From NCBI GenBank assembly GCA_964423505.1, contig CAYREX010000002.1, positions 186,001 through 250,000 of the forward strand: a DNA stretch of 64,000 nucleotides. The letters are read 5' to 3'. Positions 57,221-64,000 of the stretch are shown here, in pieces. The position numbers and the translations under genes were made by a program. This stretch comes from CAYREX01 sp964423505. GTDB lineage: Bacteria > Fermentibacterota > Fermentibacteria > Fermentibacterales > JCC-6. Under the pieces are notes generated by a model. The model did no database searches. It saw nothing but the letters and a program-made list of their open reading frames with translations, and was not told where the DNA came from. The stretch's first letter is position 1. The number at the start of each line of letters is the position of its first letter.

Positions 57221-60199
57221 GTGCCTTTTCAGACCATCGGCCTGCTCCCGCTCCGGACGGAGCGGGTTCACGACTCACCCATGTCCCCGCTAGACGACGG
57301 CGAGCCCCGCGAGCGGCTCCCGGAGGAGGTCGAGCGGAGGAAGCGGGCGGAGGCGCGGGTCCGACACCTGAACCGGGTCCTCCGGTCCATCAACAACGTC
57401 AACCAGCTCATAGTCAGGGAGAACGATCCGGAGCGCCTCATCACCCGGGCCTGCGAGCTCCTTCGGGACGTCCGGGGCTACCACAACGCCTGGATAGTGC
57501 TGGTGGACCCCGCCGGCCGGCCGACCTTCCGCTGCGGGGCGGGTCTGGACAGCACCTTCGACCGGGCGGAGGAGCTGAGCCTGGACCGGATGCCGCAGTG
57601 CGTCGCCCGTGTGCTGCAGGAGGGAGAGGCCTTCATCAGCGATGACCCGCAGGAGTCATGCGCCGGGTGCCCCCTCGCGGAGGATTACGCGGGGCGCGGC
57701 GCAGCGGCGGTCCGGATGGAGCACGGCTCCCGCGTCTACGGCGTGCTGGTCGTATCGGTGCCGAAGGAGTTCATCCGTGACGAGGAGGAGCTGGCGCTCC
57801 TCCGGGAGGTCGCGGACGACCTGGCCTTCGCCCTGGACCGCATCGGGCTGGAGAGGGAGCGGGACGCCGCCTTCGAGGCCCTGCTGGAGAGCGAGGCCCG
57901 CTACCGGGTACTCTTCGAGTGCGCCCAGGATGCCATCTTCCTCATCGAGGATGGCCGCTTCATCGCCTGCAACGACGCCACCCTCGCCATGTTCGGCTGC
58001 GGCTCCAGGGGAGACATCCTCGGCTCGAGGCCGCGGGACCTCTCTCCGGAGGTGCAGCCTGACGGGGTCGGCTCCGAGGAGAAGGCGGAGCTGCTGCTTT
58101 CGGCGACCATGTCCGGCAACCCGGTCAGCTTCGAGTGGAGGCACGCGAGGCTGGACGGGTCGGAGTTCGACGCCGAGGTGAGCCTGAGCAGTCTCCCCCT
58201 GGAGGAGAGGGAGTGCGCCATGGCGGTGGTGCGAGACATCTCCGGCAGGAAGCGGGCGAAGGAGGAGCTGAGGGCCAGCGAGGAGAAGTACCGCAGCCTC
58301 TTCGAGAACATGCTGAACGGCTTCGCGCTGCACGAGGTGGTCCTGGACGGCGAGGGGAACCCCTCGGACTACGTCTTCCTGGAGATGAACGGGGCGTTCG
58401 AGGAGCTGACCGGCATCGCCGCGGAGAGCGCCGTCGGGAGGCGCGTCACCGAGGTCATCCCCGGCATCGCGGAGGACCCGGCGGACTGGATAGGCCTCTA
58501 CGGGGAGGTCGCGCTCACCGGCAGGCCGATACGCTTCCGCCAGTACTCAGAAGCGCTGGACAGGTGGTTCTCCATAAGCGCGTTCAGCCCGGAGGAGGGG
58601 CGGTTCGCCACCATCTTCGAGGACATCTCCAAGAGGATGAGGGCGGAGCGCGGCCTGAAGGAGAGCGAGGAGCGCTATCGCTCCCTGGTGGAGGGCTCGA
58701 TACAGGGGCTGGTGATAGCCCAGGCCGACCCGGTCAGGCTCAGCTTCGCCAGCAGGCCGATGGAGGAGATAACCGGCTACTCACCGGAGGAGCTCACCTC
58801 CATGGGACCGGCCGAGCTGGCGGGGCTCATACACCCGGAGGAGAGGGAGGAGTTCTTCGCGAGATTCAGGCGGAGGCTCGCGGGAGAGCCGGTACCGCAG
58901 AGGAACGAGTACAGGATAGTCGCCAGGGACGGGAGCGTCCGCTGGGTCGACATGTACAGCACCCTCATCGAGTTCGGCAACGCCCCGGCCACGCAGACCA
59001 TCTTCCTGGACATCACCGAGAGGAAGCGAGCCGAGGAGCAGAGCCGGAGGCTCGAGCTCCAGATGCACCGGGCGCGGAGGCTGGAGAGCATAGGCAGGCT
59101 GGCCGGCGGCGTGGCGCACGACCTGAACAACATGCTGTCGCCCATCCTCGGCTACGGCGAGATGCTGCTGGACGAGACCACCGCAAGGGACCACCGGAGG
59201 GAGCCGCTGCAGGAGATAGTCAGGGCGGCGGTCAGGGCTCGCAATCTGGTCAGGCAGCTTCTCACCTTCGGACGAAGGCAGGCCCTGGAGCTGCGCAGGG
59301 TGGACATCGGACAGCTGGTGTCAAACCTGATTGAGCTGATGCGCCGGACCATACCGGAGAGCATCGGCATAGAGCTCGTCCCGCCGGGAGAGCTGCCACC
59401 GGTGACCGGCGACATAGGCCAGCTGGAGCAGGTGCTCATGAATCTCGTTGTCAACGCCCGGGACGCGCTGCCCGAGGGGGGGAGGATAACCATAGAGACC
59501 GCCCTCGTGGAGCTGGACCGTGAGTACTCTGAGACCCACGAGGGTGTCCTGCCGGGGGAGTACGTGATGCTCTGCGTCTCCGACGACGGCTGCGGCATGG
59601 ACCCGGACATCCTGGAGCATGCCTTCGAGCCTTTCTATACCACGAAGGAGGACGAGCAGGGGACCGGCCTGGGTCTGGCAACTGTCTACGGCATAGTGAA
59701 GCGGCACGGCGGCAACATCTGGGTCTACAGCGAGCCGGGAGAGGGGACCAGCTTCAAGGTCTACCTGCCGGTCCCGGGAGAGCCGGCGGCCGGGGCCCCG
59801 CATCCGGCACCGGAGCTGCCGGACGGAGGGGGGAGCGAGACCATCCTCCTGGTGGAGGACGAGGAACAGGTGCGGAAGCTGACGAGGAGCCTGCTGGAGA
59901 AGAGGGGCTACACGCTCCTCTCCGCGTCGGACGGGGCGGAGGCCATAGAGCTGGCCCGGTCGCACGGGGAGCGGTTGGACCTGCTGCTCACCGATGTGGT
60001 CATGCCGGGGATGAACGGCAGGGAGCTCTACGAGGAGCTGCTGCGCGACCACTCTGAGATGAAGGTACTCTACATGTCCGGCTACACCGACAACGTCATA
60101 GCCCACCACGGCATCATCGAGGAGGGGGTGGAGTTCCTCCAGAAGCCCTTCTCCGCCCGCATGCTGGCCGGCCGGGTGCGGGAGGTGCTGGACACCTGA
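57221..60199 (+). CDS. Second GAF/PAS hybrid histidine kinase with receiver domain
   Basis: 992 residues from a GTG at 57221; the ATG at 57281 (MSPLDDGEPRERL) fits the paralogue's N-terminus better but has no close ribosome site. Domains: GAF-like with ESCAGCPLAEDYAGRG near 150, PAS units starting ARYRVLFECAQDAIFLIEDG, KYRSLFENMLNGFALHEVV and RYRSLVEGSIQGLVIAQADP. HisKA is GRLAGGVAHDLNNMLSPILG, HATPase has VNARDALPEGG, SDDGCGMDPD and GTGLGLATVYGIVKRHGG, and the C-terminal receiver has LLVEDEEQVRKLTR with phospho-Asp in LLLTDVVMPGMNG. Same architecture and order as the kinase upstream: a tandem paralogue. Cytoplasmic. Confidence 0.92.
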   Translation: MPFQTIGLLPLRTERVHDSPMSPLDDGEPRERLPEEVERRKRAEARVRHLNRVLRSINNVNQLIVRENDPERLITRACELLRDVRGYHNAWIVLVDPAGRPTFRCGAGLDSTFDRAEELSLDRMPQCVARVLQEGEAFISDDPQESCAGCPLAEDYAGRGAAAVRMEHGSRVYGVLVVSVPKEFIRDEEELALLREVADDLAFALDRIGLERERDAAFEALLESEARYRVLFECAQDAIFLIEDGRFIACNDATLAMFGCGSRGDILGSRPRDLSPEVQPDGVGSEEKAELLLSATMSGNPVSFEWRHARLDGSEFDAEVSLSSLPLEERECAMAVVRDISGRKRAKEELRASEEKYRSLFENMLNGFALHEVVLDGEGNPSDYVFLEMNGAFEELTGIAAESAVGRRVTEVIPGIAEDPADWIGLYGEVALTGRPIRFRQYSEALDRWFSISAFSPEEGRFATIFEDISKRMRAERGLKESEERYRSLVEGSIQGLVIAQADPVRLSFASRPMEEITGYSPEELTSMGPAELAGLIHPEEREEFFARFRRRLAGEPVPQRNEYRIVARDGSVRWVDMYSTLIEFGNAPATQTIFLDITERKRAEEQSRRLELQMHRARRLESIGRLAGGVAHDLNNMLSPILGYGEMLLDETTARDHRREPLQEIVRAAVRARNLVRQLLTFGRRQALELRRVDIGQLVSNLIELMRRTIPESIGIELVPPGELPPVTGDIGQLEQVLMNLVVNARDALPEGGRITIETALVELDREYSETHEGVLPGEYVMLCVSDDGCGMDPDILEHAFEPFYTTKEDEQGTGLGLATVYGIVKRHGGNIWVYSEPGEGTSFKVYLPVPGEPAAGAPHPAPELPDGGGSETILLVEDEEQVRKLTRSLLEKRGYTLLSASDGAEAIELARSHGERLDLLLTDVVMPGMNGRELYEELLRDHSEMKVLYMSGYTDNVIAHHGIIEEGVEFLQKPFSARMLAGRVREVLDT

Positions 60200-60255
60200 C
60201 CAGTGCCGTGATTCGTGCCACCCACCAATTGCCGTCAGGTTGATGGCACGAGTTT

Positions 60256-60281
60256 GGGGCCGCGCCGGGTGGCGCGGCCCC
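60256..60281. terminator. Strong GC hairpin between converging genes
   Basis: Perfect 11-base stem ggggccgcgcc (60256-60266) and ggcgcggcccc (60271-60281) with loop gggt, between the hybrid kinase (plus) and the propeller gene (minus). Likely bidirectional terminator although no clear T-run follows on either strand. Confidence 0.6.
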
Positions 60282-60301
60282 GCTGTCTCCGGTCGTGCGC
60301 T

Positions 60302-61312
60302 CTACAGGCGTGAGAGGGTGAGCTTCACCTCTCCGCCCGCCGGGTCGGAGACCCGGGTGAGGTAGGTACCCATGGGGAGGGGCTCTCCGGAGGAGCCGCA
60401 CCCGTCCCAGGTGTACGTGCCGTCGAAGCCGGCGCTGAGCACCAGCCTGCCGGTTATCTGGTAGATCTCGATGACGGAGCCGATGCCGAACCCGCTGCCG
60501 GAGAAGGTGACGGAGCCGGAGGAGGGGTTCTCGGAGACGTCCAGCGAGAGCTGCTCCACGGCGGCTCCCTCCGACTCCCCGATGCCGGTGGCGTCGAGGT
60601 CTATCTCGTATATCACGCCGTCAGCCGGGTTGCTCACCCAGAGATGCCTGTGGCCGCCCTCCTCGTGGAAGGCCATGCCGCGGACCTCGTCCACGACGTC
60701 ACAGGCGTAGGTCAGGTTGCCGGCCGGATTGTACGCCCTTATGGGGGAGTCGGCGTGGTCGGTGGCCGCCCAGATGTCGCCCTGGGAGTTGCCCGCGAGC
60801 TCGTAGGCTATGTCGTAGGTCCCTACCGAGTAGGGGATGTAGCCCAGGAGGCCGGGGTTGACCGTGCTCCCCAGAGGGAGCGGATAGCACCTGAGTATCT
60901 GGTTGTTGTTGCTGAGGAAGAAAGCGTAGGTCGAGCTGCCTGCTGCACCACCCGCCGGGTAGTACGTGCCGCCGCCTCAACCGGGGCAGTAGAGGGAGGT
61001 GGTCCCCTGGGAGGAGCCTCCCAGGGTGTACTCGTAGACGTTGCTGGTGCCGTTGGTGACGTAGAGAGAGCTGCCGGCGTAGCCCAGCCCGTTGGCGTTG
61101 CCGGGGGAGATGGAGAAGGAGCCGAGAACGGTGCCGTCGTCGGTATCCACGCGGTAGACCGTCTTGGAGGACGACGACAGGACGTAGAGATCGCCGCTCG
61201 CGTAGGCCAGACCGGTGATGTCCGTGTCCGGCGCGTCGAAGGAGTTCACCACCTGCGGCCCGGCCATCGCCAGGGCCGTGCAGGCGGCGAGGGTACAGAT
61301 GCAGAGCTTCAT
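60302..61312 (-). pseudogene. Secreted propeller gene interrupted by in-frame TGA
   Basis: Start ATG at 61312 with aggagga upstream; signal peptide MKLCICTLAACTALAMAG. Codons 1-111 encode propeller-type repeats (DITGLAYASGDLYVLSSSSK, GLGYAGSSLYVTNGTSNVYE). Codon 112 is TGA (60977-60979). Reading on in the same frame gives a continuous propeller (SNNNQILRCYPLPLGS, YDIAYELAGNSQGDIWAATD, GMAFHEEGGHRHLWVSNPAD) and a FlgD-like tail (NPSSGSVTFSG, YQITGRLVLSA, GTYLTRVSD). No frame change is needed, so a single-base nonsense change, sequencing error or recoding explains it. The reading around the stop is CPG(stop)GGGTYYP. Confidence 0.8.
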
Positions 61313-61356
61313 TCTTCCTCCCTGTTTCGGGACCTGCCTGGCGCACACCGGAAACA

Positions 61357-62193
61357 CTAGTCACCTTGTAAGTTATCGTCCAGGGGAACCCCGGGCGAGA
61401 GTATGCGGTTCCCGGCCAGCCTCTCCTCCGCGGCACCCTCCACCAGCTCCCGGAGGCCCCGAACCTCCGCCGCGCCCAGCTTCAGCGCCGAGGAGAGCCT
61501 CTCCGCCATGCGCCTCTCCAGGAAGCGGCTCACGGCCGGCGCCGAGCCCAGGTCGTACACCCATGAGAGCTGCAGCACCAGGAAGTCGCCCAGCGTCCTG
61601 ACGCTGGAGAGGGTGCAGCAGGCCCGTCCGCCTTCGAGCTCCTCCAGCAGGAGGCGAGATGGAGCCAGGTCGGTGGATAGGTGGGGGAGCATCGCCGGAA
61701 GGTCGGCGAAGCCGTCCCTCTCGATCGCCGAGAGCACGACGTGGTAGATGTCCAGCTTGTCAGCGTCTCTGACCAGCCTCAGGAGCGCGTCGGTCAACGG
61801 GTTCAGCCCGCCAGGGCGGAACCTGTCGTTGTGGTGCCTGACGGCCGTGAGCACCGCCTCCCTGTACCCGGGGTCGAGGAGCGGTGCGGCTCCCCCGACG
61901 GCCGCCACCTCCGCACCCCTCTCGCCGTGGTCGACGGAGGCGGAGTCCAGGAACGTGCCGTACTCGATGAACTGGCTGAACCTGCCCGCGTCGTGCAGGA
62001 GCCCGAGGGACTCGGCGGCCGCAATCGCCCCGGACCCCCATCCGAGGTCCGAAGCAAGGCCGCGTATCTCGGCGGCGACCCTGAGCGAGTGGTCCAGCTT
62101 CAGCCGGAGCATAGGGTCCAGGTCGCCGTCCGGCCCGATGAAGCGGCCGGCATAGTCGCGGAGCCACTCCCTGACTTCGGCAGCTCCGCTCAA
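61357..62193 (-). CDS. HD-domain phosphohydrolase-like protein
   Basis: 278 residues. HD-superfamily metal ligands in order: RLKLDHSLRVAAEI (first His) near 32, GLLHDAGRFSQF (HD pair) near 65, SVDHGERGAEV near 87, TAVRHHNDRF near 118 and VRDADKLDIYHV near 143 (final Asp). FSQF(I/L)EYGTF resembles HD proteins annotated as metal-dependent phosphohydrolases. Substrate unknown; no GYP motif of cyclic-di-GMP phosphodiesterases. Cytoplasmic, between the interrupted propeller gene and the NifX-like gene. Confidence 0.85.
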   Translation of the reverse strand: MSGAAEVREWLRDYAGRFIGPDGDLDPMLRLKLDHSLRVAAEIRGLASDLGWGSGAIAAAESLGLLHDAGRFSQFIEYGTFLDSASVDHGERGAEVAAVGGAAPLLDPGYREAVLTAVRHHNDRFRPGGLNPLTDALLRLVRDADKLDIYHVVLSAIERDGFADLPAMLPHLSTDLAPSRLLLEELEGGRACCTLSSVRTLGDFLVLQLSWVYDLGSAPAVSRFLERRMAERLSSALKLGAAEVRGLRELVEGAAEERLAGNRILSPGVPLDDNLQGD

Positions 62194-62238
62194 TGGTCCT
62201 CCCGGGGCTGGCCGCCCCGGGGAGACCGGGGCCGGCTT

Positions 62239-62604
62239 CTAGCGCATGCCGAAATGGCTGTCCACGTTGGGGGCGCCGGTACCCTCCAGCTCCCCGGCAA
62301 GGAAGCTCTCCAGCAGGTCGCCGACGACCCCGGACAGGCCGACTATAACCTCGATGCCGGCGGCCTGCAGGGTCCGGAACGCGTTGGGGCCGCAGTTACC
62401 GGTGAGGACTGCACCGGCTCCCCGGTCGGCCACGAGCTGCGCCGACTGGATGCCGGCCCCGCCCCTTGCGTTCCTGCCCGGGTTCGGCACCGCCTCGACC
62501 GCCCGGGTCTCCGTATCCACGAGCAGGAAGTACGGAGCCCTCCCGAAGCGCGGCTCCAGCTCGTCCCCGAGTGTCGTGCCGGTGGCAGTGAAGGCTATCC
62601 TCAT
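62239..62604 (-). CDS. NifX/NifB-type dinitrogenase iron-molybdenum cofactor-like protein
   Basis: 121 residues from the ATG at 62604, overlapping the ATPase stop (ATGA). Matches the small cofactor-carrier family: MRIAFTATGTTLGDELEPRF, GRAPYFLLVDTETRAVEAV, then GGAGIQSAQLVADRGAGAVL and TGNCGPNAFRTLQAAGIEV. Members bind Fe-S or FeMo-cofactor precursors; outside nitrogenase clusters they are usually paired with MinD-like ATPases, as here. No nif genes are seen, so general Fe-S or metal handling is more likely than nitrogen fixation. Confidence 0.85.
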   Translation of the reverse strand: MRIAFTATGTTLGDELEPRFGRAPYFLLVDTETRAVEAVPNPGRNARGGAGIQSAQLVADRGAGAVLTGNCGPNAFRTLQAAGIEVIVGLSGVVGDLLESFLAGELEGTGAPNVDSHFGMR

Positions 62605-64000
62605 ATCTCCGCTCTCCCTTCCTCGGCCCGCAGGCCTCGCATCATCATGGAGTCCGTCCTCGCGGCTATCTCCCTCAGCGCATCCGCCGCCGGACCCCCC
62701 TCGGTGATGACCGAGCGGCCGTCCATCAGCGCCCCGATCACCGCTTCGTCGAACGGTATCCGCCCGAGGAGCGCGGCCCCGGCCGCCCCGGCCATCTCCT
62801 CTATCTCGAGCGCCATGTCCGGGTTGAGGTCCGCCCTGTTCACCACCACGGCCGCCGGCACCCCGAAATGGCCGGCCAGGGCGAGGACGCGCTCCAGGTC
62901 GTGGATTCCGGACACGGTCGGCTCGGTAACCACCACGGCCAGGTCGCAGCCGGTGACCGAGGCGATGACCGGGCATCCGGTGCCCGGCGGGCCGTCGCCG
63001 ACAACCCTGCCCGCACCCCTTGCCCCGGCCTCCCCGGCGGCCCGGCCCCGGACCATGGTGACCAGCTTCCCGGAGCTCTCCTCGGCGATTCCCAGCCTGG
63101 CGTGGACCATCCGGCCGGAGTCGGTGTCGGAGACGAACCACCTGCCCGTCACCCTCTCCCGGAAGCTCACCGCCCCCGCCTCGCAGACCGCCCCGCAGCA
63201 GCCGCACCCCTCGCAGAGGTGGGGCTCCACGAAGTAGAGGGGAGGGGCATCGACGGGGTCGTTCGGGCGGACCCTTACGGCACCGAAGCGGCAGACCTCG
63301 AGGCACCTTCCGCAGGAGATGCAGGCCGACCGGTCGATGGCCGCCGCCCTGGCCCCGAAGAAGTCGCCCGCCTCCCGGACCCTGGGCGAGAGGAGCAGGT
63401 GGAGGTCTGCGGCGTCGACATCGTTGTCCGCCAGGACCTTGTCGTCCAGCAGATGCGCCAGGGCGCCCACGAGGGTGGTCTTACCGGTGCCACCCTTCCC
63501 GCTTATCACGGTGACCTCGCGGCAGCCGGGCCCCGGGGGGCCTGCCGGCGGCGGCTCGCCCCCCGGCTCCACCTCGAGCTCGGCCGGCGCGACCGGCGAA
63601 GGCGCCTCCGTGCCCACAAGCGTCTCCGCCCGCTCCAGTATCCCCGCCAGCATCTCCGTAACCTCCGGGTGCTCGTCGACCAGGAGGCCGCCCCGGGAGC
63701 AGGTCTCGGCGTAGCGCCGGGCGAACGGTATGCGTCCGAGCACCGGCACCCCCACCCTCGCCGCCAGCTCCGTGATCAGGCGGTCGCCCTCGCCCGAGCG
63801 GTTGATGACTACGCCGGACGGCACGCCCAGCTCCAGCGCCAGGGCCAGCGCCAGCTCGAGGTCCGACGCGCCGAACGGGGTCGGCTCGGTGACGAGGATG
63901 GCCGCGTCCGCGCCCTCGACCGCCGCGACCACCTGGCACGCCGTCCCCGGCGGAGCGTCCACGATGTTCACCGCGCCGGCAGACGCCATGTCCCGCACCC
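62601..64000 (-). CDS. MinD/Mrp-type ATPase with ferredoxin domain, apparently fused in tandem (5' end outside window)
   Basis: At least 465 residues; the beginning lies past the right edge. Visible order: second half of one MinD/Mrp ATPase (VNIVDAPPGTACQVVAAVEG, LVTEPTPFGASDLELAL), a Pro-rich linker (~160-190 of the visible part), then a complete second ATPase with Walker A ISGKGGTGKTTLVGALAHLL. Inserted ferredoxin clusters CISCGRCLEVCRF and CEGCGCCGAVCEAG hold two [4Fe-4S] sets. GDGPPGTGCPVIASVTGCDL and VVTEPTVSGIHDL complete the fold. Usually these are two separate genes (COG1149 type); here one frame runs through both. Likely works with the NifX-like protein in Fe-S cluster handling. Confidence 0.88.
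   Translation of the reverse strand, partial: VRDMASAGAVNIVDAPPGTACQVVAAVEGADAAILVTEPTPFGASDLELALALALELGVPSGVVINRSGEGDRLITELAARVGVPVLGRIPFARRYAETCSRGGLLVDEHPEVTEMLAGILERAETLVGTEAPSPVAPAELEVEPGGEPPPAGPPGPGCREVTVISGKGGTGKTTLVGALAHLLDDKVLADNDVDAADLHLLLSPRVREAGDFFGARAAAIDRSACISCGRCLEVCRFGAVRVRPNDPVDAPPLYFVEPHLCEGCGCCGAVCEAGAVSFRERVTGRWFVSDTDSGRMVHARLGIAEESSGKLVTMVRGRAAGEAGARGAGRVVGDGPPGTGCPVIASVTGCDLAVVVTEPTVSGIHDLERVLALAGHFGVPAAVVVNRADLNPDMALEIEEMAGAAGAALLGRIPFDEAVIGALMDGRSVITEGGPAADALREIAARTDSMMMRGLRAEEGRAEI

Noticed and set aside
60935..60976. SECIS element after the in-frame TGA
   Set aside because: A small hairpin loosely fits the loop and spacing rules, but such hairpins are common in GC-rich DNA and no selenoprotein context supports it; kept only as a speculative option.
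1..64000. CRISPR arrays
   Set aside because: No regularly spaced repeats with unique spacers seen anywhere in the window.

Overview
The window is a GC-rich bacterial chromosome segment. Many genes encode secreted or lipid-anchored proteins. Six of them (858, 764, 803, 742, 593 aa and one gene broken by a stop codon) end in the short FlgD-like/Por-secretion-like beta domain. That domain is typical of FCB-group and related candidate phyla such as Fermentibacterota, Eisenbacteria and Latescibacterota. The TonB receptor with a carboxypeptidase-regulatory-like plug extension and the lipoproteins imply a diderm cell envelope. I would place the organism in an uncultivated, probably anaerobic FCB-affiliated lineage. 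This comes from gene content only, with no marker-gene proof.

Region by region. (1) 1-20000: MATE and DMT transporters, secreted beta-propellers, a C39-like peptidase/golvesin/FlgD protein and a SagB-type nitroreductase. Then a TonB receptor coupled to a propeller lipoprotein, a hicAB toxin-antitoxin pair with a palindromic operator, an S41-type protease lipoprotein and a three-gene secreted operon. (2) 20000-28300: a dispersed hairpin repeat, tRNA-Glu(CTC) just downstream of gltX, an orphan SecD-P1-head protein, and an overlapping central-carbon operon: sucC, sucD, fumarase alpha, fumarase beta, malic enzyme, ACT protein. (3) About 28283-44735: a visibly AT-richer island carrying DNA phosphorothioation genes dndA and dndBCDE, a phosphorothioation-associated methyltransferase-like gene, and a restriction/defence operon: PLD-helicase, a 56-aa protein, an SMC-like ATPase, a small Dnd-associated protein and a GHKL ATPase. 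This operon resembles Pbe-type rather than DndFGH-type systems. The island also encodes a protein whose N-terminus looks like a phosphorothioate sulfur-binding domain (SBD) followed by winged-helix-like repeats. (4) At the island's right edge lies the 3' part of an SBD-HNH phosphorothioate-dependent type IV endonuclease that lacks most of its SBD. (5) 45389-52305: a PD-(D/E)XK-like protein, small lipoproteins, a PNPOx-like protein and an FG-GAP repeat protein. (6) 52463-60199: a KaiC-like double ATPase, KaiB-like protein and two large GAF/PAS hybrid histidine kinases. (7) 60302-64000: a propeller gene interrupted by an in-frame TGA, an HD-domain protein, a NifX/NifB-type protein and a fused MinD/Mrp ATPase with ferredoxin motifs.

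How the parts work together. In the island, DndA supplies sulfur, DndC/D/E install phosphorothioates, and DndB probably represses the cluster from the shared divergent promoter. The helicase/SMC/GHKL operon would act on unmodified DNA. A cell marking its DNA with phosphorothioate cannot tolerate an active phosphorothioate-cleaving SBD-HNH nuclease, so the truncated nuclease fits acquisition of the island. The SBD/winged-helix protein is the best candidate for an undescribed component: a phosphorothioate reader without a visible nuclease. All functional calls come from reading translated motifs; no database search was run.
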